From contig QCHV01000003.1 in the NCBI GenBank assembly GCA_003217035.1, positions 37,443-101,442 on the forward strand: a stretch of 64,000 nucleotides of DNA, given 5' to 3'. This DNA is from Prochlorococcus sp. AG-402-G22. GTDB taxonomy: Bacteria > Cyanobacteriota > Cyanobacteriia > PCC-6307 > Cyanobiaceae. The notes beneath the pieces were generated by a model. That model had not been told where the DNA came from, made no database searches, and saw only the letters and a list, made by a program, of their open reading frames with translations. Below, one piece after another: positions 48,362-59,414 of this stretch (positions are counted from its first letter, which is position 1; every line of letters begins with the position of its first letter). Made by a program: the position numbers and the translations under genes.

Positions 48362-48397
48362 TCGTGCCACATCTAGTTATGCATACAGTAGTGACCT

Positions 48398-49627
48398 ATG
48401 ACTTTAATTAATTCACCAGTCTTTACTGACGATTCATTATCTCGTCGCTACAGCACCCAAATTCACCGACGAAAAACTCGGACCGTAATGGTTGGGGGTA
48501 TTGCTATTGGCAGTGACCATCCTGTATGTGTTCAGTCAATGATTAATGAAGATACTTTAGATATTGAAGGCTCTGCAGCAGCCATTCGAAGATTGCATGA
48601 AATAGGTTGCGAGATTGTTCGACTAACTGTGCCTTCTTTGTCACATGCGAAGGCAGTTGGTGAGATAAAGCAAATATTAGAAAAAACATATCAGCAAGTT
48701 CCTCTTGTTGCTGATGTACATCACAATGGAATGAAAATTGCTCTTGAGGTTGCGAAGCATGTTGATAAGGTAAGAATTAACCCTGGGCTTTTTGTATTTG
48801 AAAAACCTGATCCAAGCAGAATAGAGTTTTCAGATGAAGAGATTAAGAATATAAAGAAAAAAATAGTGAAGAACTTTCAACCGATAGTAGAGGTTTTAAA
48901 AGCTCAAAATAAGGCTTTAAGAATAGGCGTAAACCATGGCTCTTTGGCTGAAAGAATGTTATTTGCATATGGAGATACACCGCTTGGAATGGTAGAGTCT
49001 GCAATGGAATTTGTTCGTATTTGTGATGAATTAGATTTTCATAATATTGTGATTTCAATGAAAGCTTCAAGACCACCAGTTATGCTTGCAGCGTATAGAA
49101 TGATGGCCGACACTTTAGATAAAGAAGGTTACAATTATCCATTGCATTTAGGTGTTACAGAAGCTGGAGATGGTGATTATGGAAGAATTAAAAGCACAGT
49201 TGGTATTGGGACTCTTTTGTCCGAAGGTATTGGAGATACAATTAGAGTTTCTCTTACTGAAGCTCCAGAAAAGGAAATACCAGTTGCTTATTCAATATTG
49301 CAAACTGTTGGCTTAAGGAAGACAATGGTTGAATATATAAGTTGCCCGAGTTGCGGTAGAACTTTATTTAATCTAGAAGAAGTTGTTGCTAAAGTAAGAG
49401 AAGCAACATCTCATTTAAAAGGATTGGATATTGCAGTTATGGGTTGTATTGTTAATGGACCAGGAGAGATGGCAGATGCTGATTATGGTTATGTTGGAAA
49501 AGGTAAAGGAGTGATAGCACTTTATCGAGGTAGGGAGGAAATAAAGAAAGTGCCAGAAGATGAAGGGGTTAAAGCTTTAGTTGATTTGATTAAGCAGGAC
49601 GGTAAGTGGGTAGAACCTGAAGTGTGA
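48398..49627 (+). CDS. ispG: 4-hydroxy-3-methylbut-2-enyl diphosphate synthase
   Basis: This Fe-S enzyme of the MEP isoprenoid pathway is 409 aa. Motifs include [51 protein letters not shown], the Fe-S cysteines in ISCPSCGRT and [11 protein letters not shown], and [11 protein letters not shown]. The C-terminal stop overlaps the GTG of the protease gene by 4 nt. It supplies precursors for carotenoids and the phytyl tail of chlorophyll. Confidence 0.95.
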   Translation: MTLINSPVFTDDSLSRRYSTQIHRRKTRTVMVGGIAIGSDHPVCVQSMINEDTLDIEGSAAAIRRLHEIGCEIVRLTVPSLSHAKAVGEIKQILEKTYQQVPLVADVHHNGMKIALEVAKHVDKVRINPGLFVFEKPDPSRIEFSDEEIKNIKKKIVKNFQPIVEVLKAQNKALRIGVNHGSLAERMLFAYGDTPLGMVESAMEFVRICDELDFHNIVISMKASRPPVMLAAYRMMADTLDKEGYNYPLHLGVTEAGDGDYGRIKSTVGIGTLLSEGIGDTIRVSLTEAPEKEIPVAYSILQTVGLRKTMVEYISCPSCGRTLFNLEEVVAKVREATSHLKGLDIAVMGCIVNGPGEMADADYGYVGKGKGVIALYRGREEIKKVPEDEGVKALVDLIKQDGKWVEPEV

Positions 49628-51000
49628 ATACTATGATTCTTAAAAACTCAGGCATAAGATTTTTCCCTATCAATTTAAGTTCTACTATTCCTAATGTGCT
49701 TTGTAAAAGTATATTGTTAGTTGTCTTTTTATCTAAACCAGTATTTTCTTTGCCAAGTAATAACTCTTTGCTTGTTAAAAATAGTCCTAAAGAAGTACTT
49801 GATCAAGTTTGGCAAATAATATATAGAGATTATCTTGATTCAAATGGAAATTACAATAAAAAGTCCTGGCTAAAACTAAGAAAGAATCTTCTTGCAAAAA
49901 AATATCATGACTCTTCAGATGCTCATGATGCTATAAAAGGGATGTTGATTAGTTTGAAAGATCCATATACACGTTTCCTTGATCCAAAAGACTATAAAGA
50001 AATGAAGATAGATACTTCAGGACAACTTATGGGTATTGGAATTCAACTGTCTTTAAATGAAGAGACTAAAGAACTAGTTATAGTTTCCCCTATAGAAGAT
50101 TCGCCAGCTTTTAATGCTGGGATTAAGCCCAATGACATTATTGTAGCTATAGACGATGTTGATACCAAAGGCATGGGCATAGAAGATGCTGTTAAATTAA
50201 TTAGAGGAGAACAGGATACAGTGGTTACTTTGGGAATCATTCGTGGCAAAGAATATTTAAAGCTTTCATTAGTTCGTAAAAGAATAGAAATTAGTTCAGT
50301 TATTAGTCGAATTAATAATTCTGATTTTGGTATAAAAATTGGATATATACGTTTAAAGCAATTTAGTGCAAATGCTGCAAAAGAAATGAGTCAGGCAATT
50401 AAAGAATTAGAGAAGCAAAAATCGAACGGCTATGTTTTGGATTTAAGAGGAAACCCAGGTGGATTACTTGAAGCAAGTATTGATATTGCTAGGCAATGGT
50501 TAGACAAAGGAGTCATTGTTAGTACTCAAACAAAAGATGGTATTAATGAGACAAGACGAGCTACTGGAAATTCTTTAACTAATAGACCTCTTGTTGTTTT
50601 AGTAAACCAGGGCTCTGCAAGTGCAAGTGAAATATTATCTGGGGCAATACAAGACAACAAAAGAGGTATTCTGATAGGCAAAAAGACATTTGGGAAGGGC
50701 TTGGTTCAGTCAGTTAGGCCTTTGGTCGACGGATCAGGACTTACGGTTACTGTCGCTAAGTATTTGACCCCTAATGGAAAAGATATAAATGAGAATGGTA
50801 TTAAACCTGATATAGAAGCATCTTTTGAAGTAAGGAAAAATAGTTTGTTTCCTAGCACTGATTTAGGAACTAAAAAAGATAGTCAATATGTGGTTGCAGA
50901 AACTGAATTGGTAAAAATATTAAACAGAGATCTTAATACAACTTTCATACCTAGAAATAGCAATCTTTCTTTTGCTTTTCTAAATATAGATAATCAGTGA
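49624..51000 (+). CDS. ctpA: C-terminal processing peptidase (S41 family)
   Basis: A 458-aa exported protease. The GTG start overlaps ispG. A hydrophobic segment at about residues 27-45 is the likely signal. There is a PDZ domain ([33 protein letters not shown]) and the peptidase S41 domain with [16 protein letters not shown] (catalytic Ser) and [10 protein letters not shown] (catalytic Lys). The family includes CtpA, which matures the D1 protein of photosystem II; paralogues CtpB and CtpC exist, so the symbol is tentative. Confidence 0.85.
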   Translation: MNTMILKNSGIRFFPINLSSTIPNVLCKSILLVVFLSKPVFSLPSNNSLLVKNSPKEVLDQVWQIIYRDYLDSNGNYNKKSWLKLRKNLLAKKYHDSSDAHDAIKGMLISLKDPYTRFLDPKDYKEMKIDTSGQLMGIGIQLSLNEETKELVIVSPIEDSPAFNAGIKPNDIIVAIDDVDTKGMGIEDAVKLIRGEQDTVVTLGIIRGKEYLKLSLVRKRIEISSVISRINNSDFGIKIGYIRLKQFSANAAKEMSQAIKELEKQKSNGYVLDLRGNPGGLLEASIDIARQWLDKGVIVSTQTKDGINETRRATGNSLTNRPLVVLVNQGSASASEILSGAIQDNKRGILIGKKTFGKGLVQSVRPLVDGSGLTVTVAKYLTPNGKDINENGIKPDIEASFEVRKNSLFPSTDLGTKKDSQYVVAETELVKILNRDLNTTFIPRNSNLSFAFLNIDNQ

Positions 51001-51560
51001 TCTATTCTCATATAGCCATACCAATCTGGCTTCATGCTTTGATTCCTATTCTTACTATCTGGGATTAAACTTATTTCCCAGGGTGTTTCGAAGAGTGGAA
51101 GCTGTTTTTCTGGAAGAGAACACTTGACCTCTTTTATGTCATCAATATGACCTAACTCGTATTTATCACTTATCCTTCTCATGGCTTTATTCCTTGCATC
51201 TTTCTTTGTTTTGGCTATAAGAAGTTGGAAATTATGATATTCAACCAAATTGTTAGGACTGTAACCTCCTAAATTTATAAACCATAACCTCTCGTTTTCA
51301 TCGTTATCAAAAGAGTCAAATCTTTTATTAACTTTTTCTCTAACCCTTACAAAAAAACCATCTATAAATTTAACTTTAATATAACTGTCAATATGTAATC
51401 CATTCCGATCTCCAAACCATTCTCTCCTTAACTGATCAAAAGTATCGCCAATTGTCTCTCCTATAACCCACCTAACATCATGTAACTCTATATTCGATTT
51501 ATTTTTTCTTCCACCAAGCACTACGATGAAAATATTTTTTTCCAACAAAACCCCGCTCAT
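50994..51560 (-). CDS. DUF1543 family protein
   Basis: A 188-aa soluble protein. VVLGGRKNKSNIELHDVRWVIG is the conserved start of DUF1543, and YHNFQLLIAKTKKDARNKAM is the second conserved block. The function is unknown. It converges with the protease gene, overlapping by 7 nt at the 3' end, and is preceded by nadA on the same strand. Confidence 0.82.
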   Translation of the reverse strand: MSGVLLEKNIFIVVLGGRKNKSNIELHDVRWVIGETIGDTFDQLRREWFGDRNGLHIDSYIKVKFIDGFFVRVREKVNKRFDSFDNDENERLWFINLGGYSPNNLVEYHNFQLLIAKTKKDARNKAMRRISDKYELGHIDDIKEVKCSLPEKQLPLFETPWEISLIPDSKNRNQSMKPDWYGYMRIDH

Positions 51561-51579
51561 TTTATATGTTTAAATTTGA

Positions 51580-52602
51580 CTAGCGGCTCATTTCTAGCAT
51601 TCTTTGAATTGGTTTGAATGCTTTGATTCTTGTTGTTTCCTCAATTTCAATGCTTGGCCCCATATTTTCAAGACAAAGGATTAATTTCTCTATATTATTT
51701 AATCTCATGTGGGGACATTCATTGCAGCTGCATCCATTAACACCTGGTACCTCTAGAAAGATTTTACTTGGTTCTTTTTGCTTCATTTGATGGATTATTC
51801 CAGGTTCAGTTAGAACAATAAATTCATTTGCAGAACTTGTTTTTATATATTTAAGCAGCTTACTAGTTGAGCCTATGAAATCAGCAAGATCTAAGAGATT
51901 TTCTTGACATTCTGGATGAGCGATTGTTTCGGACGATGGATACTTTAACTTCATTTTTAATACGGCTTCTTCGCTAAATGCTTCATGCACAACACAAGAT
52001 CCATCCCATAATTTCATTTTCCTGCCACTTTGTTTTTCAACCCATCTGCCTAGGTTCTTGTCTGGGGCAAATAAAATATCAGTTTCTTTAGGTATTTGTT
52101 TCACTAAATCAACTGCATTACTGCTAGTACAAATAAGGTCACTTTGTGCCTTAATCGCAGCAGTACAGTTTATATAGCTAATTACAAAATGATCGGAATT
52201 CTTTTCTCGAAAGGCCTTAAAGTCGTCTTCTTGACAGTCGTCTGCAAGTGAGCACCCTGCATTGATGTCTGGAATTAAAACTGTTTTGTCTGGGCAAAGG
52301 ATTTTCGCTGTTTCGGCCATGAAATGCACTCCGCAGAAGACAATTACATCTGCTTCTGTTTTTGCGGCTTTACGAGATAACTCCAGAGAGTCTCCTATGA
52401 AGTCAGATATATCTTGAATTTCCTCATCTTGATAGTAGTGAGCAAGAATCAGCGCATTGCGATCTTTGCAGAGATTTTTTACTCTCTCATGCAGGATTTC
52501 CCTGTAGCTTGGGATCGGTTTTGCCGTCTGGGAGCGAATTGTCTCTACAGGCAGTTTCTTACGAGCGATTTGGGGCAGTATAGAGTCTGGCTCGTTAAAC
52601 AG
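51580..52602 (-). CDS. nadA: quinolinate synthase NadA, start codon unclear
   Basis: A 4Fe-4S enzyme making quinolinate for NAD synthesis. Conserved NadA sequence is present: [69 protein letters not shown] and CSCNECPHM, with the cluster cysteines. The first in-frame ATG (52329) is far inside the protein, and the AHYYQ block lies well upstream of any ATG, GTG or TTG. The frame is open from 52611. I place the start at CTG 52600-52602; ATA 52579-52581, CTG 52552-52554 and ATT 52537-52539 are alternatives. Confidence 0.9.
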   Translation of the reverse strand: MFNEPDSILPQIARKKLPVETIRSQTAKPIPSYREILHERVKNLCKDRNALILAHYYQDEEIQDISDFIGDSLELSRKAAKTEADVIVFCGVHFMAETAKILCPDKTVLIPDINAGCSLADDCQEDDFKAFREKNSDHFVISYINCTAAIKAQSDLICTSSNAVDLVKQIPKETDILFAPDKNLGRWVEKQSGRKMKLWDGSCVVHEAFSEEAVLKMKLKYPSSETIAHPECQENLLDLADFIGSTSKLLKYIKTSSANEFIVLTEPGIIHQMKQKEPSKIFLEVPGVNGCSCNECPHMRLNNIEKLILCLENMGPSIEIEETTRIKAFKPIQRMLEMSR

Positions 52603-52604
52603 AT

Positions 52605-53447
52605 TTGACAGTTATTAAACTCGTCATTGCAGGAGATCTTCATGGCTCATGGGGTGATGATGATCATGACCTTTTAATTAGGCTAAAAGCTGATGCAGTC
52701 CTCTTTGTGGGAGATCTTTCAGAGGGGGATCTTAGAATTGTTAAGGCTATTGCAAAACTACCTTTACCTACTGGAGTAATACTTGGAAATCACGACAGAG
52801 GAGTTGACCCAGAAGGTGGTCAACTAAAAACCCAAATTGATTTGTTGGGAGAAAAAGATTGTTCCTGGAGACTAAGGCACTGGGAATCTCCAGAAATTTC
52901 TTTAGTAGGAGCTCGTCCATGTAGTCCTGGAGGCGGATATTTTTTAACTAAGCAAGTCTCCGCTATTTTTGGTCCTGTTTCTTTAGCAGAATCCGCAGAA
53001 CGTATATTTGAGGCAGCTCAACAAGCAGACAAATTTCTTCCGCTTGTATTGTTGGCTCATTCTGGTCCTGCAGGGCTTGGTTCTACATTCTCAAGCATAT
53101 GTGGAAGGGATTGGAAGCTTCCTTCAGTGGATTGGGGTGATAAGGACTTATCTATGGCTATAGATATGATTCGCAAAAAGAGAAGTTTGGATCTTGTTGT
53201 TTTTGGTCATATGCACCATCACTTAAAAAGAGGAAAGGGATATAGAGAAACTTTTGTTAGAGATAACTTTGGAACGGCTTATTTAAATGCAGCATGCGTT
53301 CCTAGAAAAGGTGTTGATGAAGTTGAGGGTTTGTTGTTTCACTTCTCTTGGGTTGAATTTCTCGATGGGAAACTTGATCATGTTTCTCATCGATGGTATA
53401 GATCTGATGCTTCAATTGCTTATCAAGAAACATTGTTTCAGGCTTAA
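52605..53447 (+). CDS. calcineurin-like metallophosphoesterase (TIGR04168-like)
   Basis: A 280-aa phosphoesterase with TTG start. The metal-binding motifs are visible: [10 protein letters not shown] (D-x-H), [11 protein letters not shown] (GD), [11 protein letters not shown] (GNHD), LLAHSGPAG and FGHMHHHL (H-x-H). The length and the [19 protein letters not shown] ending fit a cyanobacterial/plastid subgroup (TIGR04168). The substrate is unknown. It is divergent from nadA, with the two starts almost touching. Confidence 0.83.
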   Translation: MTVIKLVIAGDLHGSWGDDDHDLLIRLKADAVLFVGDLSEGDLRIVKAIAKLPLPTGVILGNHDRGVDPEGGQLKTQIDLLGEKDCSWRLRHWESPEISLVGARPCSPGGGYFLTKQVSAIFGPVSLAESAERIFEAAQQADKFLPLVLLAHSGPAGLGSTFSSICGRDWKLPSVDWGDKDLSMAIDMIRKKRSLDLVVFGHMHHHLKRGKGYRETFVRDNFGTAYLNAACVPRKGVDEVEGLLFHFSWVEFLDGKLDHVSHRWYRSDASIAYQETLFQA

Positions 53448-53474
53448 TAAACGTAGGTCAGATTTACAGTTTCC

Positions 53475-54272
53475 TTAATCAATACTTTCATTTTTTCCGA
53501 GAGAAGATTTTGCAAAAACATATGCTGCGACTCCCGAACCTAAAAATGCCATGATATTTCTTAATAAGGGGAGGATTTCGCTGGTTCTAGTTATTACGGA
53601 TGCAATTCCAAATACGCCAAATAAAATGATCCATAAAGGTGAAATTAATAGCAACCATTTCCAAGCGAAAACTTCATTTTGATTTCGCGGCGACGCAGCA
53701 AATCCAGCTATTAATCCCCCAAGAATTGACGTAGTCAATGTCCAAAGCCACTGCTCCTTTGGCAGCCCTGGAACTACTTTGCATCCACCTCTATATAGAC
53801 AAGTTTTGACTGAATCAATGGCATTAGTTATAGCGCCATCTTCCCCATTATCTCTGACATAGAATTGATTCCCAAAACGTGTTTGCAGTTCAACCCAAAA
53901 TAACCTTGGCATAAGCGCATAATATGCTTCTCCGACATTGAAATTTAGTAAGTTTCCTCCGCGTGGGTCTGCGACAAGTAGAAGCGTCCTCTCGTCTATG
54001 TTCCAAAAGTCTTTGATGGCTGTTCCTGGAGTGCTTTCGTATTGCGTAAGGACTTTAATCTTCCAGCCAGTATCACTTTCCAGTTCATTCAGTGATTGCT
54101 CTAGTACTTCTATTTGTCTGGTGTTCAATGACTTAGCAAGATCAATTACTGGCGTCTCATGGTTTGGCAAAAGATCAGGATTGTTATAAGCCAAAACAGG
54201 ATTGCCAATTATTAGGGATAATATGAGAGCTAAAAGGCCTGAAATTAAACCTGTTTTGGGAATTGCTTTCAT
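53475..54272 (-). CDS. psb32: TPM-domain protein (Psb32/TLP18.3-like)
   Basis: A 265-aa exported membrane-anchored protein. The signal peptide is residues 1-28 (ALILSLIIGNPVLAY). The TPM domain spans about residues 40-165: PVIDLAKSLNTRQIEVLEQS, WKIKVLTQYESTPGTAIKDF and WNIDERTLLLVADPRGGNLL, as in Psb32/TLP18.3, which aids photosystem II repair in the lumen. Two hydrophobic segments follow. The C-terminus is short and basic. Confidence 0.85.
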   Translation of the reverse strand: MKAIPKTGLISGLLALILSLIIGNPVLAYNNPDLLPNHETPVIDLAKSLNTRQIEVLEQSLNELESDTGWKIKVLTQYESTPGTAIKDFWNIDERTLLLVADPRGGNLLNFNVGEAYYALMPRLFWVELQTRFGNQFYVRDNGEDGAITNAIDSVKTCLYRGGCKVVPGLPKEQWLWTLTTSILGGLIAGFAASPRNQNEVFAWKWLLLISPLWIILFGVFGIASVITRTSEILPLLRNIMAFLGSGVAAYVFAKSSLGKNESID

Positions 54273-54302
54273 TGAAATTTTTATTTAAGGATATTCCTTC
54301 GA

Positions 54303-55511
54303 ATGGTTGGCATGCTTGCTGAATGTCCAGATTGGTTAGCTCATCGCTTTAAGAAGCTGGGAGGGAGTCTTCCCTTTTCTGAGTATATGAATTTAGCCCT
54401 TAATGACTCTCTGAATGGCTTCTATTCATCTGGAAGAGCAAGTATTGGGAAAAACGGTGATTTTGTTACATCTCCAAGCTTAACTTCTGATTTTGCTGAA
54501 TTGTTATCAATTCAGGTAAAAGAATGGTTTGATCAGCTGAAGGTTTCGAAAAGCAAACTAGAGCGCCTTGCTTTGATTGACGTTGGGCCAGGTGAAGGTG
54601 ATCTCTCTTTGGCTTTGATCAAAACATTAAAGGAGAATGCACCATCTTTAATTCCTCATATTGAATTTGTATTAGTTGAGATCAATCAAGGGATGAAATT
54701 ACGCCAAAAGGAAAAACTATCTTCCCAAAAAGATGTGTTGGTTAGTTGGAAAACTTTTGAAGAAATTTCGATTAATCCTCCTATTGGTATTGTAATTGCT
54801 CATGAGATCTTAGATGCTTTACCTGTTGATAGAATTATATTAAGAGAAGGTATTCTTTGTCAGCAGGGTGTTCAATTAATTGAGTACAAAGGAAAAAATT
54901 TTCTTGATTTTGTTGAATTAGAGCTTTCTCCATCTGTTAGAACTTTTCTGAAGGAGCTTTCTGAACATACTGGATTATTAATACCACCACGATACGCTCA
55001 AGAAGGTTGGTCTACAGAGTTACATACAGAGTTATCACATTGGTTTCGCGCTGCTTCTAAGGTATTACGAAAAGGTATTCTTTTGGTAATTGATTATGCA
55101 CTTCCAGCTAAAAGTTATTATAATTCCAATCGACATTCTGGAACAATTCTTACTTATAAGGACCAAAAGACATCTGATAAAATACTTTTTGAACCAGGCC
55201 AGAGCGATATAACTTCCCATCTTTGTGTTGACTCTTTGATTTTGGAAGCAGAGAAAAATGGTTGGACAAAAATTGGCTCTGTTAAACAGGGTCAGGCTCT
55301 TTTGGCCTTAGGCCTTTCAGAAAGAATTAGTAGGTTACGCAATTTTGAAAGAAAAGATTTATCTTTGGCACTTATGAAAAGGGAGTCTTTGTTAAGACTG
55401 GTTGATCCAACTGGTTTAGGAGGATTTAATTGGTTTGCTTTTCAGATTGACAAAAAATCCGAAGATGTAGTGTTAGAAGTGAACTCTATGTTCTTGAATG
55501 AACCTATGTGA
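54303..55511 (+). CDS. MidA/NDUFAF7-type SAM-dependent methyltransferase (DUF185)
   Basis: A 402-aa protein. The DUF185 signature is complete: [53 protein letters not shown] (SAM site), [16 protein letters not shown] and [12 protein letters not shown]. The mitochondrial homologue NDUFAF7 methylates an arginine of complex I; a bacterial role is unknown. The 3' end overlaps aroB by 8 nt in convergent orientation. Confidence 0.86.
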   Translation: MVGMLAECPDWLAHRFKKLGGSLPFSEYMNLALNDSLNGFYSSGRASIGKNGDFVTSPSLTSDFAELLSIQVKEWFDQLKVSKSKLERLALIDVGPGEGDLSLALIKTLKENAPSLIPHIEFVLVEINQGMKLRQKEKLSSQKDVLVSWKTFEEISINPPIGIVIAHEILDALPVDRIILREGILCQQGVQLIEYKGKNFLDFVELELSPSVRTFLKELSEHTGLLIPPRYAQEGWSTELHTELSHWFRAASKVLRKGILLVIDYALPAKSYYNSNRHSGTILTYKDQKTSDKILFEPGQSDITSHLCVDSLILEAEKNGWTKIGSVKQGQALLALGLSERISRLRNFERKDLSLALMKRESLLRLVDPTGLGGFNWFAFQIDKKSEDVVLEVNSMFLNEPM

Positions 55512-56637
55512 ATAACTCTTGGTTTATTTTTAGAAGGCATTCTTTGATTTCGCTAATACTCACGTCATTAAATATTTCAACTTTTCCAATCTCTTTAGGT
55601 AATACAAAACAAATTTGTCCATCTTTAACTTTTTTGTCACCTTTCAAGGTGTTTATTGCATTATCTATATCAATGCTTGGCCATTTTATAGGTAAGCCTG
55701 CTTTGGCAAGTAATTTACGCTGTCTTTCGAAATCGTTCATACTCCATAAATCTCGCTTTAGAGCCAATGCTCCTACAGCTACCATTCCAATTGCAACAGC
55801 TTCTCCATGTAGCCATTGGCCATATCCACATAGATTTTCTACAACGTGACCAAAAGTATGACCGTAATTTAGAACTGCTCTAATGCCACCTTCGTGCTCA
55901 TCTTGTTCGATTATTTTTGCTTTAGCTTGAACAGACCTTTGTATTATTTCCAATAAGGATTTTTGACCAATGCATTCCAAGCTTCTAAGGCTTGGGATTT
56001 TTTCTAAGCTACTAAATAGAGATTTATCTCCAATTACTCCATATTTAATCACTTCTGCCATCCCAGCGCGAAACTCTCGCTCTGGCAAGCTGTTTAACGT
56101 ATTTGGGTCTATTAATACTAGTTTTGGTTGGTGGAAGGAGCCAATTAGGTTTTTACCTTTAGGGTGATTAACTCCTGTCTTTCCACCTACAGATGCGTCT
56201 ACCATTGCCAACAGTGTTGTAGGGACTTGAATGAATGACAGTCCTCTTAGCCATGTTGCAGCAGCAAAACCTGTCATATCACCAATTACACCTCCTCCCA
56301 ATGCAATCATTAATGAGCCTCTTTCAAGCCTGTTTTCATAGGCTGCATTGTGAATAAGAGCAATAGAATCTAGGTTTTTTTGATCTTCACCTGCTTTAAT
56401 CACTAACAACTTGGCTTCAAATCCACTTTTCAGAAGACTTTTAATAAATACATCTGCATAGGGTTTTGCTACATCTTGATTACTTGTTACAAGTATTTTT
56501 GTTCCCTTCTTTATGCCTAGGTAAATAAGTTCTTCCCCTATGCTATTTAGGATTTGAGGACCAATTACAACCTCATAAGGGTTTCGATCTAACCTTATTT
56601 TTATACGAGATGAATTTCGATTCACAATATTGGACAT
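55504..56637 (-). CDS. aroB: 3-dehydroquinate synthase
   Basis: The second enzyme of the shikimate pathway, converting DAHP to dehydroquinate with NAD and a metal ion. It is 377 aa, with motifs [52 protein letters not shown] and [13 protein letters not shown] (metal His). The ATG at 56635-56637 gives normal length. It is convergent with the MidA-like gene. Confidence 0.95.
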   Translation of the reverse strand: MSNIVNRNSSRIKIRLDRNPYEVVIGPQILNSIGEELIYLGIKKGTKILVTSNQDVAKPYADVFIKSLLKSGFEAKLLVIKAGEDQKNLDSIALIHNAAYENRLERGSLMIALGGGVIGDMTGFAAATWLRGLSFIQVPTTLLAMVDASVGGKTGVNHPKGKNLIGSFHQPKLVLIDPNTLNSLPEREFRAGMAEVIKYGVIGDKSLFSSLEKIPSLRSLECIGQKSLLEIIQRSVQAKAKIIEQDEHEGGIRAVLNYGHTFGHVVENLCGYGQWLHGEAVAIGMVAVGALALKRDLWSMNDFERQRKLLAKAGLPIKWPSIDIDNAINTLKGDKKVKDGQICFVLPKEIGKVEIFNDVSISEIKECLLKINQELFT

Positions 56638-56692
56638 GATTATTGGGATTGCTCATTTAAGTTTTTTGAGCAGAGATGTTTAATCTGTATGT

Positions 56693-57892
56693 ATGAGAAA
56701 TGATTCATTGACTATTCAAAAAGATTCAGACCAAGTAATTGGTGTTGTTGGAGGTGGTCAGCTTGCGCAAATGCTTGCTAAGGCAGCCAAGAGAAGGAAA
56801 ATTAAATTAATCGTTCAGACAGGATCTAATTCAGATCCAGCAGTACCTTATGCTAGTGGATTAGTTCATGCTGATACAAGCGATATTAATGGAACAAGAG
56901 AATTGGCAAGAAAATGTAGTTGTGTGACGTTTGAGAATGAGTGGATAGATGTTGAAAATTTGTCTTCTTTTGAGGTTGAGGGTTTTTCTTTTCAACCTAG
57001 CTTAGAGGCTATTGCCCCTTTGGTTGATAAAATTTCTCAGAGAAAACTACTTAATGAGCTAAACATCCCTGGCCCAGAATGGTGCCCCCTGACGTATTTT
57101 AATTTAGGAGATTTAAGACTTCCTGAAGGCTGGGTTTTTCCTTTAATGGCTAAGTCAGGAAGAGGCGGGTACGACGGAAAAGGAACTAGAGTTATTAATG
57201 ATTACTCAGACCTTGAAGGGCTTATCTCTACGGTAGACCTTGAGATGTGGCTTTTAGAAAAATGGATACCCTATAACAAGGAATTGTCTCTTGTCGTTTC
57301 TAGAAATTCAGAAGGCAAAATCAACTCTTTCCCTTTAATAGAAACTTTTCAGCATAAGCAAGTATGTGACTGGGTCCTTGCCCCAGCCTTTGTTGATCAT
57401 TCTGTTCAATTAATGGCTTATAACATTGGAGCATCTCTACTAAGAGAGCTGAATTATGTGGGAGTTCTTGCGATCGAATTTTTTTATGGTGATGATGGAT
57501 TATTAGTCAATGAGATAGCACCAAGGACACATAATTCTGCTCATTTCACTATCGATACTTGTAACAGTAGTCAATTTGATCAACATGTTTGTATCGCTGC
57601 AGGCGTTCCAAACCCCTTGATTGAATTTGAATTTCCAGGAGCTCTTATGGTTAATTTATTAGGTTTGACTAATGAAGAAAGAGCTACGAACCAACGCTTA
57701 GATAGCCTAAAGCAAATATCCAATGCAAAACTTCATTGGTATGCAAAAGACAAGGAGACACCTGGCCGAAAATTAGGACACTTGACAATCCCTTTGATGG
57801 AAAGAGATCCTAATACGCGTAATATTAAGGCCAGACAATTGGTCAGAAAGGTTAGGTCAATTTGGCCGATCAATGTTCCAAATATCCAGTAG
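56693..57892 (+). CDS. purK: 5-(carboxyamino)imidazole ribonucleotide synthase
   Basis: An ATP-grasp enzyme of purine synthesis, 399 aa. The N-terminal motif is GVVGGGQLAQMLAKAA. The ATP-grasp core contains FPLMAKSGRGGYDGKGTRV and WLLEKWIPYNKELSLVV, and the Mg-binding segment is VNEIAPRTHNSAHFTID. The gene is followed immediately by the 6S RNA. Confidence 0.95.
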   Translation: MRNDSLTIQKDSDQVIGVVGGGQLAQMLAKAAKRRKIKLIVQTGSNSDPAVPYASGLVHADTSDINGTRELARKCSCVTFENEWIDVENLSSFEVEGFSFQPSLEAIAPLVDKISQRKLLNELNIPGPEWCPLTYFNLGDLRLPEGWVFPLMAKSGRGGYDGKGTRVINDYSDLEGLISTVDLEMWLLEKWIPYNKELSLVVSRNSEGKINSFPLIETFQHKQVCDWVLAPAFVDHSVQLMAYNIGASLLRELNYVGVLAIEFFYGDDGLLVNEIAPRTHNSAHFTIDTCNSSQFDQHVCIAAGVPNPLIEFEFPGALMVNLLGLTNEERATNQRLDSLKQISNAKLHWYAKDKETPGRKLGHLTIPLMERDPNTRNIKARQLVRKVRSIWPINVPNIQ

Positions 57893-57901
57893 ATTTAATT
57901 T

Positions 57902-58079
57902 GAACTGCTTTGTTGGTGATGACCTTCTTTAAGTGCTCTGATCTGACTCTCTTTCGATTTGAGGAGACTGTCGTAATGGTGAAGTAAACCAGTCTTGTAG
58001 CTGGAAACGGATCTTTACTTTGACTCCTCTTCTGGTTTTTTCCAGGTCGATGCTCTGAGGTCGCACGGCAAAGTGGTTC
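57902..58079 (+). ncRNA. ssaA: 6S RNA
   Basis: A structured RNA of about 178 nt directly after purK, the reported location of the 6S RNA gene (ssaA) in cyanobacteria. The ends pair: GAACTGCTTTG (57902-57912) with CAAAGTGGTTC (58069-58079), with two G-U pairs. A second helix forms from GTG..GACCT and AGGTCGCAC, and an inner stem from GAGGAG and CTCCTC. The small hairpin CTGG-TTTTTT-CCAG lies in the 3' half. The region is markedly richer in G+C than its flanks, and no reading frame fits it. 6S RNA binds RNA polymerase as a promoter mimic. Confidence 0.85.
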
Positions 58080-58318
58080 ATTACTTTGATAGGTCTTTAA
58101 GACCCATTAGTTCCTAGAGCAATTCTTGTATAAGCCATAAATAAAAACCTGTCTTCTATTTTTTAAACTGTTACTTAATTAAAAAGTAAAAATCAGATTG
58201 CATAAAGAGTCATTAAAGCTATTTATACCTCATTTTCAGAGCCTTAGTTATGGTCTCGTCCACTATTTGGTAGATATGCACGCATCATACTAGATATTCA
58301 ATTGTCAATTGATGTTAA

Positions 58319-58769
58319 ATGTCTTAACTAACTATCAAAGTGATTGCAAAAGCTGAAGCGATGATCGCCACTCTACAAAAAAGATCTTTAACCGTCGCCG
58401 TAAGAAGGTTACTGCTCAAGGAGTCGTTGAAACTCTTCTAGAAAGAGGAGCAAAATCTCAATCTGACAAACCTTACGCTTCTTATTGGAAAAACCTAATT
58501 CAAGATATTTAGAAGGCAGTCAAGCAGAGTGAAGTTCATGGGAATAAGTCAGCGAGCATAAGTTCTGAAGAATGGACCTTGATACTTTCTCATCGAACAC
58601 GTAAAAGCGCAGTTACAAAGAAAGCAGCACCTAAGAAGCAAACAAAAAAACTGTGAGAAAAGCTTCTGGTAAAAAAAAGATAGTCAAATAACAGTAGCGA
58701 AGAAGGTAGAGGCTGCAACTGCTAAGCGCAGAAAAGCCAGGCGGAACAGTACCTGCAGCTAATAAGTAG
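58319..58769 (+). pseudogene. decayed Lys/Ala-rich basic protein gene
   Basis: Fragments in several frames read as one basic protein. ATG TCT is followed by an in-frame TAA, then LTIKVIAKAEAMIATLQK. A frame change gives NRRRKKVTAQGVVETLLERG and WKNLIQDI, then a TAG, then SEEWTLILSHRTRKSAVTKK and KAAPKKQTKKL. Further shifts give RKASGKKKIVK, TVAKKVEAATAKRRKA and finally GTVPAANK before TAG at 58767-58769. It resembles a histone-like or Lys-rich DNA-binding protein; the parent family is not identified. At least two stops and three frameshifts are needed. Confidence 0.6.
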
Positions 58770-58897
58770 ACAAAAGCAGATCGTTTAAGAAGCTAGAGAT
58801 GTAATACCTCTCTCTGAAAAATTTTCTCAGTATTTCCTTTAGTCCCTTATTATTAGATGAAAAAAAAATTATAAATTTTCCTCAGTAGCTTATAAAT

Positions 58898-59119
58898 TTA
58901 ATTTTCAGACTCTTGCTTTAACTTAATTAAGTAGAGAATCTCCAAATCTTGCTTTGAGGCCGCCACTTTCTTTCTAAGGAAAGATAAAGACTCTTTATTT
59001 AAGTGCGACTGAGCAATCATTTCTTCAGATTGTTCAATTGCGTATTCAGTATTTCTTATTTTTAGTTCAAGTACTTCGTTGTTTTTTTTGCATTCTTCAA
59101 TAGTAGTCTCGTCAAGCAT
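58898..59119 (-). CDS. small helical protein
   Basis: A 73-aa protein (MLDETTIEECKKNNEVLELK...), almost entirely a charged helix with heptad-like spacing, so probably a short coiled coil. No family recognised. It is the first of several small minus-strand genes in this low-density region. Confidence 0.5.
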   Translation of the reverse strand: MLDETTIEECKKNNEVLELKIRNTEYAIEQSEEMIAQSHLNKESLSFLRKKVAASKQDLEILYLIKLKQESEN

Positions 59120-59195
59120 ATGTAAGTCCTTTATATGGTTATCAAAAACACCCTACTTGTCATTAACGGGATTAATGGTCATCGGCATGAAAGCT

Positions 59196-59414
59196 TTACT
59201 TGAAGGGCTTCTTTCTTTTGTCAAAGCACCTGTAGGCTATGTAACCACCAAATAGCAACAAAATTAATGGTGACAGCTCCATCAATAAAAGCCAAATGCC
59301 ATAACCAATAATCGGGACTATTAATAATCTCTTTGTCATAACTCTCTCTTGATATGACAAATGTTTCCAACTAGGGATTGCCCACTTCCAGTAGATTCGT
59401 CTCATTAATGCCAC
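59196..59414 (-). CDS. small membrane protein
   Basis: A 72-aa protein with a basic N-terminus (MALMRRIYWKWAIPSW, KRLLIVPIIGYGIWLL), a long hydrophobic stretch (about residues 31-62) and a basic tail. Its start overlaps the end of the upstream small gene by 10 nt, so the pair is probably one transcript. Function unknown. Confidence 0.5.
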   Translation of the reverse strand: MALMRRIYWKWAIPSWKHLSYQERVMTKRLLIVPIIGYGIWLLLMELSPLILLLFGGYIAYRCFDKRKKPFK

